Source of the DNA: Plectrocnemia conspersa
Taxonomy: Eukaryota; Arthropoda; Insecta; Trichoptera; Polycentropodidae
NCBI GenBank assembly: GCA_009617715.1
Contig: VTFK01000226.1
Location: 496,001 to 560,000 of the forward strand
DNA: 64,000 bases
Direction of reading: 5' to 3'
The notes under the pieces were generated by a model. It saw only the letters and a program-made list of their open reading frames with translations, was not told where the DNA came from and searched no databases. The translations under genes and the position numbers were made by a program. This document shows, piece after piece, positions 24,921 through 37,799 of the stretch; the stretch's first letter is position 1, and the number at the start of each line of letters is the position of its first letter.

Positions 24921-26204
24921 TTTTAACGTATGTACATACATACGTGACCGTGTATGTGTAATGTGCGAAACGTACACATTATTTCATTTTTGAATAACTG
25001 ATTATTTTTGAGGTCCTATTTTGAATTTATGAATGCACAAAACCACTTATAATCCCACTCTTACTCTCATTCCAATTGGATGAGCTGATTGAAGCTGACA
25101 TTGTACGCACCATCAAATAGCAAAGACTTGTATGGATATGACATTGTTTAAGAATAGACTCAAAAATAAAGAATATTAAAATGTCAGCAGCATGTACAGA
25201 AAATTATTCGTGAAAAACTTTGAAACTGTTAACATTTTATTATACGTAGTATTTATATATATATTGTTTCAATTGAATCAGATTAATTTTCGCTTTAATT
25301 ACATTCAAGTTTTACAGGAAGCTTCTGTCACCCAACCGCTTTTCAATTCTAAATAATGTCAATGATTAAATCCTTTCCAAGTTTTCTCATTTTCCCGTCA
25401 AACAGTCGGTAAAAAACACACAAAGGTCGCCTTGTGCTGACAGTGTCGTTCTTTTTGACGCAAGACGCAAGAAACGAACAAGGATTTGTCAGGGGTAGAT
25501 AAACAAAGGGGCCCGGACAAGCTGCTATTATTTATTTTACATTCTCCTCGATAAACCTATGTATATGAAGATGTATCCATCCAAAGAATCGCTTTGAACT
25601 CAAAATACACTTTTGAGTGAATGTTTTTAAAGTAAATATGGAGAAAACATTATGGTGGCACATTCAAAAGTAACTCTAAATAAATAAACTGTAACTAGAG
25701 ATATATATGTAATATTCGCATTTACCAAAAGTGTGCGTTATTTTTCACATACTTTTGTAATAGAATATATATGCGAATGATTAATAGTATGCCATAAACT
25801 CGGCAAGCGAATCTGTAAGTCTAAGTGCGGGTCTTTGGTGCTATCCGTCATCTTGTCACTTGAATGACATGTTGTGAACTACTGTGCGTGTGTGTGAGCT
25901 TTTTGTCTCATATTTTATACTATCACAAACACAATTCATCAATGAAATCAAAAGTGTTAATTAATTACTTCCGTGACGCTTGAATGAATATCTAATCAAT
26001 GATTGATCAAATTTTCTATGAATATATCTACATACATATAAAGTATATAAATATTTACAATATTATATATAACCTTACACAGTAAAATTAGGCTAAAAAT
26101 AATCTATACCTATTATCGTTTCTATTTTTTAAAAATCACAATAAAACTCGTATTTAGTATGTCCTAAAAAAACCGCAATAGTATAACATATACACACACT
26201 AAAC

Positions 26205-26250
26205 TCTTGTAAATTTGATGTGACTGCTAAGTCACCTCAAATTTACAAGA
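26205..26250. repeat. Hairpin with 20-bp arms
   Basis: TCTTGTAAATTTGATGTGAC (26205-26224) pairs with GTCACCTCAAATTTACAAGA (26231-26250) at 19 of 20 positions around a 6-base loop. It is too short for a typical animal microRNA precursor (usually 60 or more bases with a larger loop), so a tiny fold-back repeat is more likely. Confidence 0.65.
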
Positions 26251-29200
26251 CAAAGTCATAGACTAGCTGGACCAGATCTGATAATTGATGGGTCGTTACG
26301 GTCGATTCGGCGTAGCTCTGTATGTTGCTAGTTCAACTCTTATTATTGCAAGTTAAAAAAATAAGTAGTAATCTTAGCTAAAGTTATGGTAAAAGTTCGT
26401 GGTGTAAGTTTTGTCGGAAGTAATTTACTACGACAGTGTTCTGAGGAATGAGAGGAAGTTTTTTGTAAAATACAGATCGTTTCCACTACGACAACGCCCT
26501 CCTGGAGGGCGGGCGTGAAAAAATAATATTTTAATAACATATGCCATGAATAGCTGCTCTCCCATATATTAGTAAATTTTTAAATAGCGCACAAAAATAT
26601 CAGCTGCGGGAAAGGGTTAATTAGTCTTATTTTGACACAACTATTGTTGGTAGTCGACGATTTATCCCGATGTTTTTATCATATCGACATTTTTTGTAAA
26701 AATATCGATAATTCAAAAAAAGTTTAGTTCAGTTGAAAACCTGATCTACTATCTTGTTTCAAAATATGGTCATTTATGTAGGTTTTTCAGGACTGTCGTA
26801 ATTTTAATTATTTTTAGTTCAAATAATTCCAAATTATGGTCATGTAACTTATTCTAATAATAGATTTTTTGAAAAATCTTTATAAGTCACTTTGTTCGCA
26901 TTTTTTTCAAAATGACTGCTATTCAAAATAAATAAAAATCGTAACTTCGTTAAAACAATTTTAGAGAAAAATGTAAATAACAATTTAAAACAGAAATTTA
27001 ATTTTAATTTTAAAAAATGCATTTCATTTTCGGAAAACATAACGAAATTTAAAGGTCGCGATTACTACCGTAGTGTAAATCATAGTGACATGAAACTTGT
27101 TTTAAACATTCATTTTATAAATTTTTCTACTACCTATGTTTTAGTCAGTCTTATCCGCTACCTTGTTTAAAAATAGCGACTATTTAAAAATTAAAATATA
27201 TAACTTTGTTAAAAAAATTAATAATAAAATACAATTATATTAAAAAAAAATATTTATAAACTTATAAAATGTACAACAAATTTTAATTATTACATCAGTC
27301 TTATTTTACTGGTATTACAATATTTGTTGTAAATGTAATACATATATATTAGATTGTCTACCATCTCGAATCTTTTATACTGTTGATTCGAGACGTTTCT
27401 GCGAATTACAGATGCAGATGTTAGTTGACCAGTTGCATCGAAATATAATAATATATTCATGCCTTGCTAAATTGTTATTACAAGAAGTAGATTGCAGCAT
27501 TTATTTGGTATTTAGTCTATTATATTTAAATTCAATTGAAAAATGTGTTTAATGACACAAAAATATTTTATAAAATGCGCTGCATATTAAATATATTTAG
27601 TTTTAAATGAGTTATAAGAGTATTTATTTTGATAGTAAAACATATTATTTGTATATTTAGATAATTAGATCACGACCTAGGTCGCTTCCAATGGCGTAGG
27701 ATATAAATAGTGGTTTTTGGTAACATTCTTCGGTATAGTTTTCCGAATGCATAGTGAGATTTGTAAAGTGGCCAAGAGGAATATTGGGTCATGTGCCAAA
27801 TGCAACGGACTATGCTCCAGTTTTACCGATGGCACATTGCGAACGAAGACCATTTCGGAACGTTAACTCTTTATCGGTTGTGAATTTCGAATATTGACCA
27901 AAGATTGAAGTGTTGTGTTGCCAGACAAAATACAGACATATGTGCATACATATATATGTATATTTTTTAATAATAATATAAAAAAAATAATAATCATATC
28001 TAACGTAATTATGTGCGAATAAAAAAAAATACATGATAATAATAATATATAGAAAAATAAAATGCCTATTACTTCCACAAATTGTAAGTACCAAGATAGG
28101 AACAGAATTGCTTTTTAAAAAAATATCTTAATATATCAGTCTTTCTCCTAAGCTCTCCTTCAAAAATATACATCATAAAATTCGTAGCAGTAAAAATTAT
28201 TTAACTAAATTATATAATAGATTTCATCTACCAAAGGGAAATTCGTACTGAAATATGTGTTTTCCCAGTTTCAAATTATACAACGTGTATTTTATTACAC
28301 CACTTATATGATATACTCATGCGTGTTTATATCATAAGTGTAAAGGACGACTCGGGGATAAGAATTGTAAGATAAATGGGCACAGTAGGGGTGGGACTAC
28401 TGCTCAAGGGTGTTGAACTCTATAATATGTAACCTGAGGACAAAAATCGTATAAACATACATATGTATATGTATATTTATTAAATAAATAATTATTTTAA
28501 ATTATTATATAAACATGAATTTGTAGCATATATACATAAATTACCAACGAGCATATCTATGTGCCAAGAGCTATTATAATAGACAAATTACCCTAGAGAA
28601 GTAAGCTATCGAGATATTAAACCATAACTGTATAACACTGGCGATAAAATCATTGTCCTGCTGTGGTTAAATTTAAAAAAGAGCATTTGTGAGGTTTTTA
28701 GATTTTTCTAGTTCTACTTTAGACGTAAAAGTATGTATTTACTGCTAAACAATTAAAATGCTTTAATACCACCTTAATTTCATTATAATATAGCTATTTT
28801 TTAACGCTAATAACAGATTTATTTATAGTATAAATAAATATGCTTTTTCTATGTTACTCCTATCAATTAAAAAGTCGAAGATACTATTCGTTTTTTAAAA
28901 TCATTACTGGACATTTTCCTTGAATCTCTTGTCTGTTTGCCAAACACTGCAACTGACTCTTTTATGATAGAAAAGATTTAAAAAATACATCTCAGATAAC
29001 TTTATATGAGGCGTTAAGAATATTATAAGTGAACTTTACAAATACATGTTTTAAGATAATTATTATTATGAATAATTAGGAAGCCAATAAAACTAATGGG
29101 TCTAATTACCATGTGCTTATAAATTTTAATTGTGTTTAGTTTGCTCAAATACATTTTCCTGAATTTTTCTTTTTTATGTTATATGTTACTCCTTGAGATT

Positions 29201-30276
29201 TCATAAAATATGTTTATAAAATATTACGTTGTATAGTTTACCTCAAATATTCTATATATAATTACTGTAATTTATGTGTTATACAGATGCATTTATAATT
29301 TATCTGTAATAGTCGTTTTGTGTCAAAATATGTAAATCAGCGAAACATATATATTTGACTTTTTATTATATTATTGTTAAAAGTATGATACATATTAATA
29401 TAAAATATGATATACTTTTACAAACTTCTACTTTTCAATGTAATGATTTTGTGTGCAAGTGATTAAAAAAAACCATAGTACTTTTAAAAAATATATCATT
29501 TTATGTGAAAGCATTAGAATTATTTTACATATCGATTAGAATGTTAAAATAAATATTATAAATACAGGAGCATACAAATGTTATTTGAGAAAAAACGTGA
29601 CTAATTAAGCCAGGAATTTATATTTTTTATTTTAAACATAAAACATTGTGGTTGCAAATGATAATAATCTGTTACTGTAACTAAAAATGGCTTTTACAAA
29701 ATCATTAAATACTTATAAATCGTAAGGCTCACCTATATTACGAATCTAAAAATATAACTCATGTTAACAAAAAAGCTTCAAAATGTATTTATTGCCCAAA
29801 CATTAGTCATAAAAAATACTAATGTTTTTTTCATTGGTAGCGTAGAGAAAACAGTATTTTTTCAGAAACTTATAGACATTGAAAAGCACACTATGATTTG
29901 TTTTCTCTTTGAAATAAATACTAAAACGGTTAGAATAAATTAAGAATTTTCAAACTACGTAAATTGATTTTTACATAAATCTGTTTATAATTTTTGCCGT
30001 GCTATTTCATCTCTAAGTTTTTATTAAAAAAGTGAAAAAAAAATCTGTTTAATGAAACTGAAAAAAACTTAGGTAAAACAGTAAAATTAATATTAAGATT
30101 TTGTCATGGACTATCTAAAAAAATATCTTAGCTGTTTAGAATATAATATATATTGATAACTCTTTGACTACCATTCACCAAAAAAACACTACAAAATAAA
30201 TAAGCTGTAGTTTTATAATAAATTACAGTTATTATAAAATTCCAATAATGAAACCGGTATTTTTTTAATATATTAT

Positions 30277-30310
30277 ATAAGTACGCTTAATATTTATTGA
30301 GCGTACTTAT
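30277..30310. repeat. Hairpin with 15-bp arms
   Basis: ATAAGTACGCTTAAT (30277-30291) pairs with ATTGAGCGTACTTAT (30296-30310) at 14 of 15 positions around a 4-base loop, and further looser AT pairing extends outward on both sides for about 15 bases. No flanking element ends were recognised. Confidence 0.65.
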
Positions 30311-30995
30311 TTTATTATATATTATATGCAAACTTTTAATTTATCGCTATTTCTAAAATTAAATCTATGGGAATCTATAATTTTTTAATTAATATTTAAA
30401 ATATTTATTAAATAATGTAAAACATATTTTTTCTATCTATTTACATGAAAGGATTAAAATAAATAATACTAGATAATATTAATATTTTTAAAATGCGGTT
30501 AATAACATGTCTTATTAAACTCTAAATTTTAGTAATACAAATTTAGATCAAAAGTTTTTTTTAATTTTTATATAATATTAAACATAAAAAACATATCTGC
30601 ATATTTTTAATTTATAGGTAAAATATGTGACCACAAGGATCACATATTGTATCTATGCATTTATAAATAGTAAGGTGTGGTAGTTTTCAACTACTTGCGC
30701 CATTTGTCACAATTTAAGGGTCACCATAATGGCCACTTGAACAATAACGAATATAGAGATCTCCCCAGATATAAATATCAACCATATTTAAATGTTTAGA
30801 CTTGGTATAATATCTCGTTTATTCGAAATATTGCACAGACCACCTAATAGCACAATTGCTCTCAATACCACCCATTATCACCGCTAATAAAATTTACCTT
30901 CTGTACAAAATCGCGTCTGACAATATGTTCGACCGTGCATATACTATCATTGTTAACGATCGCCTAAGTAGTCATGTAATCTAGGCTTTATTTAG

Positions 30996-31308
30996 TCATA
31001 TTTTAGTGCTTTTTGTATATTTAAAATGCTTATAAAGTTCAAAGAAGCATATTTTTGCAAAATGTATTATGCTTTGGACCTTATCACTGACTTTGTTTTG
31101 GACATCTTTATGGTTTTTTGTTTCTGTGATGGATATATACTTTGTCTTCTGCATTTTTAACTTTATTCTTATATGCTCAGCCGTCTTCTGGATGTCATTA
31201 AATGTCTTGAATGCGGCTTTTTTTGAGCCTCCAATTATATCAATATCATCAACATAGACCAACAGTTGAACAATTTGTTTTTTATAGTCCCTTCTGTACA
31301 GATTTTTT
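30996..31308 (-). pseudogene. Non-LTR reverse transcriptase relic (YVDD box)
   Basis: The minus-strand frame reads KKQIVQLLVYVDDIDIIGG, then a helix-like stretch and KLKMQKTKYI. This matches the palm region of reverse transcriptases: the Y-x-D-D catalytic box with a preceding hydrophobic strand, an IDIIG follow-on, and the conserved LK...KTKY motif about 35 residues later. The wording is closest to insect non-LTR (LINE) polymerases. Only about 100 codons are present where the full domain has several hundred, a stop (TGA) lies just upstream of the readable part and no partner domains are seen. A mariner-like relic on the other strand starts within 20 bases. Confidence 0.7.
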
Positions 31309-31325
31309 GAGAGTCATTCATTATA

Positions 31326-31474
31326 AAATGTTAAAACTAATTAGACGATTGTGTCCAATTAGCAAGATTAAGACGGAGATGCTTGAAAAAGGATCAGTTC
31401 TGCTAAATAACCAACGAATAATTCTGCAGCAGGATAATGCAGCTGTAACATCCTCCATTTTCATCCGATATTGA
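31326..31474 (+). pseudogene. Mariner-like transposase relic
   Basis: The plus frame reads EMLEKGSVLLNNQRIILQQD followed by NAAVTSS. It corresponds to the mariner/Tc1 block in which an L-x-x-KRP-x-LVNR helix is followed by a hydrophobic strand and a DNA-(RPH)-x-x catalytic motif. The usual Arg-Pro-His after DNA is replaced here (DNAAVTSS), and the frame stops soon afterwards. Terminal repeats were not found. It lies back to back with the reverse transcriptase relic, so one element probably inserted beside or into the other. Confidence 0.5.
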
Positions 31475-31879
31475 TTAGTTGCATTTTTAAGTTGTTTGAA
31501 CTTTTTTTGTAATATAAATTTCAGATTAATAGAATATGTCCGAATTAACATAAAATCATGTTTGATAAATTTTACAAGTTACTTTTAAAATACCTGACTT
31601 AGACGTTTATATTGATAGCATTCCTCCATACACCGTGTGCATTCTACATTGTCGAGATTACATCCGCTTGGAATCAATAATATGTTTAAATAATTTTAAG
31701 TTTCGTACAATCCTTAGTAAATAAATATGAAATATCTAAATATTTTAAATATACTACGTTTTGGTCAGTTAATATTTTCTTTCCTCGGGGTCTTTAGCTA
31801 CTCATATTACATAAAAAATAATAACTTTCTAGTATCCCTATACATTTTCGGCAAACATGGCATAGCGTTAAGCGTTCCA

Positions 31880-32480
31880 GCGCCGTATTATATTTGCTGC
31901 TCGACGCCCGTACCGTTTCCCACAGATCGGAATTATTGTAAGCGCAAAGTAAGACATCTCGCCTTTACACGTATTCGGACCGACTACACACCGTTCGCGC
32001 GGAGTGGTGGTGGTGGCTGTGGCGGTGCAGAAGGCGGGCAGGGTCGCTGTGGAACGGGGTTGGGGTCACCGGTTCCCGGGCACTGCGGCCCCCGGAGGCT
32101 GCGTGCGCGGGGGCACCTGGAGCAGTGCGCGTGCGCGAGACCCGGCCCCGACCGTGTCTGCGGCCCCCGGAGCCCAGCGAGTGTTCTCCAAAAAACCGGG
32201 ATTCGGCCGATGATCCGCGAAGGGAGAGCACGACCGATCCGGCCCTGGCTGCGAGACGGCAGAGCAGCCGGACTCATAATTCGATGCGCGAAACAAACTT
32301 TTCCAACTTTCGACGTATAGAACGTGGACAGCTTCGTATGGATTTTTTTTTGGGAATGGAGAAAATTTGGGGCGCGACCTTGGATTCCGGAGAGGAGAGG
32401 ATTTTTCGTAGAAACTGGGAAAATCCCTCGTACTGTTCGAACGGTTTTCGGAAGTCGACTTGGCGTTGAGCCAATAAGTG
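31880..32480. promoter_or_regulatory. GC/CpG-rich island, candidate promoter or 5' exon
   Basis: About 600 bases of sharply GC-rich sequence sit inside AT-rich DNA, with the densest part at 31995-32200 (many CG dinucleotides, GGCCCCGG-like runs). Overlapping open frames of up to about 197 codons exist on both strands, but they are the usual result of high GC and none resembles a known protein. No paired splice signals delimit a clear exon. A promoter with a long GC-rich untranslated first exon is the simplest reading. Strand is undecided; the nearest candidate gene is the plus-strand exon 18 kb downstream. Confidence 0.4.
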
Positions 32481-35400
32481 AAATTAACAACTTCGCCTGC
32501 TGTCTAATCGCAATCTGATTCCTTAAATGAAAACGCAAAAAAATATTTATATAAAAAAAAACAGCTTACCTACAACCCAATGTATAATCATATACTAAAT
32601 TTTAATATAATACTATATATTCCAAGCCTTCCACTATTTTTTTAAATTGTTTATATATACCAGACATATCTTTAACTAAATAGGTAATGATGCGACTTAT
32701 ATTTACAATTGTTCTTGAAAGTTAATTGTAAAGCTTTATTTTTCTCGCATGTTTGTTTATTATCAAGATATGTATTACTACAATATTATATTAAAACAAT
32801 ATTAGTATAATTAAATATTATTCAAAAATTACAAATTAGTTTTTTGTTTTTCTATTTTAATATTAATAAGAATAACTTATTATATTTTTCAACTTCAAAT
32901 TAAGTTTGAAGGTTAAATTTTTTTTTTATTAATAATGTTTTTTTAAAAAAAAATTCATGATACCGGTTTAATAATTATTAATCTATATTTAGGTGTAAAT
33001 ATATTTTTAAGTATATATATAGACGAGATTGGACGGTCATAATTAAAGCGGCTACTTTTATTTGGCTTCTAATGGTCATTCATGTCTTTGCTTGGCCTGA
33101 ATTCATTTTAACTTTCGTTATTCCAAGTAGAAAGCGAAGTGAAAATTTTTTTTTTTTTAAAAAAAAAGTGGAACCAGACTTTTTATTACGGTCTATACAG
33201 CTCTTATATTACTCTAAGTTAGTCAGTTAAAATTAGCAAAATTGGCATACTATGGAATATGTAACTCAAAAATGCTTAAAACTTGATATAACTCATCCTT
33301 TGTTTAAAGTGTACGGTTTTTATGCAAAGACTTTGAAACAGTTAATAAATGCCATTCGGAAACGCTATACCGTTTATTTTTGCCGACGAATAAAAAATGT
33401 GTTTCTTAGAAAATTCCAAGGACACAAATAAAACAATACTATTTTTATTATATTCTTTTAGCAAAACTTTCGCGAACAATTTTGTTTCAAGGATTATGTG
33501 TTAATCCAACAAAGTTTGTCCAAATTTGTCTTAAGTTATTTTATAAAATTTTATATTATATCTATGAAAATAAGTATAAAAATACTATTGACTATATAAC
33601 TGTTGCGTTTGTTGGGAGAACAGTTTTTAAAATTTATTAAATTTATAATATTTCAGAAATTTTGGCTTAGAATTGATAATTTTGCATATTAATAATCCAC
33701 AGTTATTAATAAAATAATGCACGTATTAATAACATTGACATATACTGAGTTATAAACTCAGATAAAATAACGTATAAGGCTCAATTTTTGTAGATATTTC
33801 TCTAATTTTCTTACACAATTTTAGGTGTATTTTTTTTAATTTGGAAATCTTAAATAAAATGTTACATAATTCCCCTTTATTTTAATTTTATCTAAGTTAG
33901 TTTTTTCAATTCCTTTTATAATTAATTCTTTGTCTTTTTTATGTTGACTCATAAACGTCACTATTTTTTAAGATATATAATATTAATTTAAATACTACAT
34001 AACAACTATTTTATATTTTATGCTTCTTATAGTATATTTATTTATTTATATTATATTAAGAACTGCCCTTATTATAACAAGTTTTTTAAAACTGTATCAA
34101 CTATATGTATTATAGTTTCGAATGCCTTTTTAAAACCTTCCAGAATCATATTTTATTTTCTTGCTCAACGTCTTTCATCAAAAGTTAAAATCATCAATGA
34201 TGCTTCTATTAAAAATCCAATCGATTCTTTAATAAAATTTATTTTCCATACACAAACTCTTAATAGCTTACAAACAACTTTTTTTAACATGTTCTTAGTT
34301 AAAAGTTAGTATTGCTGTAACTTTTATTTTTTAATATATGCACTATTATTTTTATTGAAGGAATTCATAGTAGCTTTTTATTTCTATTTTGTTTACTATT
34401 TTTAGAAGCGTATTTTATTTTATCAACGTGTATTGAATTTTAATTTACAAGTCTATTTTTTACATTAAAATTATTGATTAAAAAAATATATAATTATAAC
34501 AATCTTATTTACCAACCATTTATAATATGGATGTATTTATTATACTTTTTATTTAAATGTTTTATAAACATATATAACATATGATTCATCTGACTGACAT
34601 TTATCAATGAGATGTACGAAATATTAATAAACGTATGCTTTTATGGAGGAAAATATCATTATATTCATAAATCTATCTGTCAAAATATTATTTTACAAAC
34701 CATTTAAAAATTAGCACATTTACATTTTTTTTTTAATATTATACAAATTATTAAATTATTTCTACCATAAAACGTTTGAAGCTCAGAGCGCATTATATTT
34801 AAGCTACATTACATTTTTATATTAAAATTTTGAAACATAAAATAAATTCACGTATAAACTTTTATGGTTTATTTTTATACGTTTTCCCAAAAATTCAATG
34901 CATAATTTATAACTAAAAGTATATGTATATATAAATATACGAAAGAAACCTAATCTTTCAGTCTCGGAACACATATATTTTCGTTGATCTCTAGCGGTGA
35001 TATCTGAACCTTCGTGCTCATTTTCTCGACCCAATCGAGTTGACAGGGTTAAAATACGTCAGATAAGGAATGCATTTTCTTAAAACCATTCTAAACCGTT
35101 GACCCTCGTCTATCGACTCGTAAATTTACGCTGACCTTTACGTAGACAGAAGTTCATAGATTTTTCATTATAGTCTCTTTGTTATACTTATTTATTATCC
35201 ATTTCAATTGTAAAAGAGTATATTTTATAGTACTAAATAAATAATACATTAAAGCTAAGACGCTTCTCCTAAGTCGTTTATATTTTTAAAAACATCTCAA
35301 CATCAAAATTCTAAAACTCTTAATGTTTACCTAGATAATACATAAATAATTTTAAGTTATTATTCATAACAACCATTAGATCATTCGCTTATATAATTAT

Positions 35401-36924
35401 ATAACGGTGGTTTGTATTGATATTCATAATTCGATCAATGATGTTCTATTACTCGTGTACGATCAGTCGGTGTGATTTAACGACGTTATTCACACTATTA
35501 AACCTAAGCTGCTATCGCCATTCGATCTTTGATAGTGACTCCATATTCCCATAAAGGCATTGATGCATCAATATTTACATACTAAGGAATCTCTGTAATG
35601 TGCAATTTTGTAGATAGTGATTATTTTAATACAGACTTATGTCATCGCACAATATACATAATGCTTTGTCATCAATTTGATAACATAATAATTAGCACTA
35701 CTTTTGCTTTTAAATACATTTAAAGTCTACTTATTTATGGTTTGACAGTGATAAGAAGAATATCTACGGATAATAAAATGGGAGCTAAAAATTGTTACAC
35801 TTAACACTGTTATAACTTTCTAACGTCACAGTAGAATGCGAAGCAATAGGGGCACCACATACGTACATATTGAAAACATATAGTTCAATAGCTGCGTCTA
35901 ATTATCTTGTTTAGTAATTTTTAGCATTATTTTAAAATTACTACTGGTTTAAGTATTTTAAAAAATATTTTTGAATGAGCATTATTATTTCTATAGCATA
36001 AAATGTATAGTGCTATATTTAAACAATATTAAAATGGTCTTAAAATATACTTTGGTTTAATGGTTTACTAAGTATCAGTAATCTAAGATATTTATCATAT
36101 ATTTTAAGGCAATATTAAATTTTTTTAAGATATTTTAAAATTTTTAATTTTAGGTTTTTTTAGCTTAGTCAAACTGTTTTAAGCCAAATACAGATTTTTA
36201 TATTATTAACAGGAAAAAAACTGTAATTATTTACCTAAAAGTCTTATTCCATTTAAACCCTAATGTTGTAGAATTTCTATCATGCCCAAGGAATTGAAAT
36301 TAATAACTATTATATAATTATAATTTAAATTGATAGGTTTTTCTAGATTTTTCTTACCTTTTTTTAGGTCGTGCATGTTATTACATATTTATTGTAAGCT
36401 GTAACAACAATTTTTAATTAATAAAATAGATAATACTGATTTACAAATAAAATATTAGGTTTTTCCATATTTTTTAATTTTACTAATAAATATTATGATA
36501 AATAAATAAAATAAAATCGAACTAGTTTGTATATAGCAGTTTGTATATTAATTGTTAGCTGTAATCACTGATACATCAGACTTAGATTTCAGTCTGTTTT
36601 CTCACTACTTAATTAATAGTTATTGATTGTGTTTACACCGTTGTAACTTGTTAGACTAATGCCCGTCAAGTTGCAATATATTTATTTATTTAAATTAAAT
36701 TAGCACCATTTTAACGCAGCAAAGCGTCATGAAGGTCAAAATAATACAAATACATAGTATAAAAGAGAGAGAAAAAAAAACATAAAATATTATAATTTAA
36801 CGAAATTAAAACAAACTCAAAATAATATCTTTAACATTTCAAAGCTCTCTGTTTTTACGATGGTCAGTACTAAAAACCATGTACAAGGAAAAAAGCGATA
36901 AAATAAATATATATATTTACCGCT
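32481..36924. other. AT-rich DNA with two small mixed islands
   Basis: No gene-like frame. Patches at 34985-35155 (CTCGACCCAATCGAGTTGAC) and 35400-35590 (CGTGTACGATCAGTCGGTG) are less AT-rich and could be regulatory. The remainder is low-complexity. Confidence 0.4.
36540..36670 (+). mobile_element. SINE tail, 5'-truncated
   Basis: CTTAGATTTCAGTCTGTTTT, CTCACTACTTAATTAATAG, TTGATTGTGTTTACACCG and TGTAACTTGTTAGACTAATG match the inverted tail at 17165-17285 in order. No tRNA-like head precedes it. The 3' side ends in a short repeated ATTTATTTATTT run. Confidence 0.45.
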
Positions 36925-37130
36925 TTAACCCTTTAAACGCCAGCGACTTGTTCGTGAGTCATCTGTTATTTATCGTAACGAGTCTGTATATTATTCTAAA
37001 ATGAAGCTAGTGCAATAATCTTTAATAATTAAAAAAAATATAATTCGTAAATAATTCGTTACTTGTTTTAAAAAAATAATTTGTGGAAAAAAATAGTCAA
37101 CAAATAACGCACCGGTGAGTAGCGTATGTA
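36925..37130. mobile_element. One-sided piggyBac-like end (decayed element)
   Basis: TTAA at 36925-36928 is followed by CCCTTTAAACGCCAGCGACTT and then CGTGAGTCA, the same terminal layout as the MITE at 10365. A related ACGCACCGGTGAGTAGCG occurs near 37108-37125 and may be the inside of the opposite end, but no terminal GGGTTAA follows, so the right boundary is uncertain. Confidence 0.45.
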
Positions 37131-37388
37131 GTATAAAACTTTACCATATAATGAGTGATAATTGTAAAGGTATGATTTAAGATAAATAGTAATAAAGAGT
37201 TGTTCTTGGAATATTACATATAAGTCAATCTTAACATAAAGCACCTTAGAAATATTTTCTTTGTACCTTTACTTTCAGTGTCCAGAGGATTTTCATTAAC
37301 GTTAAAAAAATATTAAGCCTTTTTTTCTCTCAAATTTATATTTAAAAACAAATATTCATTATACAAAGTAGTTAAAATTTAACGTTAA

Positions 37389-37799
37389 ACCTTCCAAACA
37401 CCGAGCTAATCCCATTCGAACATATGGTTGCGGTTAGAAATATTGTTCAAATATACGCATACACATATGTTGCGCGGTTACGTGTTATGTTTGCGTGCTT
37501 GATATATGATAATATTTTATTACACTTCCTCAGCTTCATTTTCATATTAGATGTGATGCAGAGATTTGGACGGCAGATCAAAAAGAGTTTCACGGAGCTT
37601 TGGTGTGTGTTACGTAACTCGGATGGGAAATCCTACAGCGCATTATGAGCTAAGCGTGAAAGCCTTTCCAAGTCAAGTAATGATATTTTCGAAATTCTAA
37701 AGTGGAGTCGCTACATAATTGCACCTCTAAAACGCAACGTTAACCACGTGAGCATTTGTGCTATTGTGAAGCAGAATTCTAACCGAGCTTTGGAAGGTA
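37389..37799. repeat. About 410-bp segment with short inverted ends
   Basis: ACCTTCCAAACACCGAGCT (37389-37407) is approximately the complement of AACCGAGCTTTGGAAGGT (37781-37798), with a small indel. A related GGAGCTTTGGTG occurs inside at about 37596. Composition is less AT-rich than the flanks. No target duplication is visible. It could be a MITE or a structured regulatory block. Confidence 0.3.

Larger units (their letters stand above)
24921..30995. other. AT-rich DNA with small mixed islands, no gene seen
   Basis: Mixed-composition patches lie at 25370-25530 (GCCTTGTGCTGACAGTGTC), 25800-25920, 26260-26520 and 27665-27900. The last has a TATA-like GGATATAAATAGTGG at about 27699, but no exon follows. 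CGCCCTCCTGGAGGGCG near 26494 is a small palindrome. The rest is low-complexity. Confidence 0.4.

Noticed and set aside
26205..26250. MicroRNA precursor
   Set aside because: The hairpin is only 46 bases with a 6-base loop, shorter than typical animal precursors, and has no flanking lower stem.
30640..30990. LTR of a retrotransposon near the RT relic (TGTGGTAG start, TATAAATAG box)
   Set aside because: No second copy, no matching CA end, no primer-binding site, and the RT fragment is of the non-LTR type.
31727..32538. Open frames of 184 and 197 codons across the CpG island
   Set aside because: High GC removes stop codons in most frames, the frames overlap on both strands, and their Arg/Pro/Gly/Ala-rich content matches no family.
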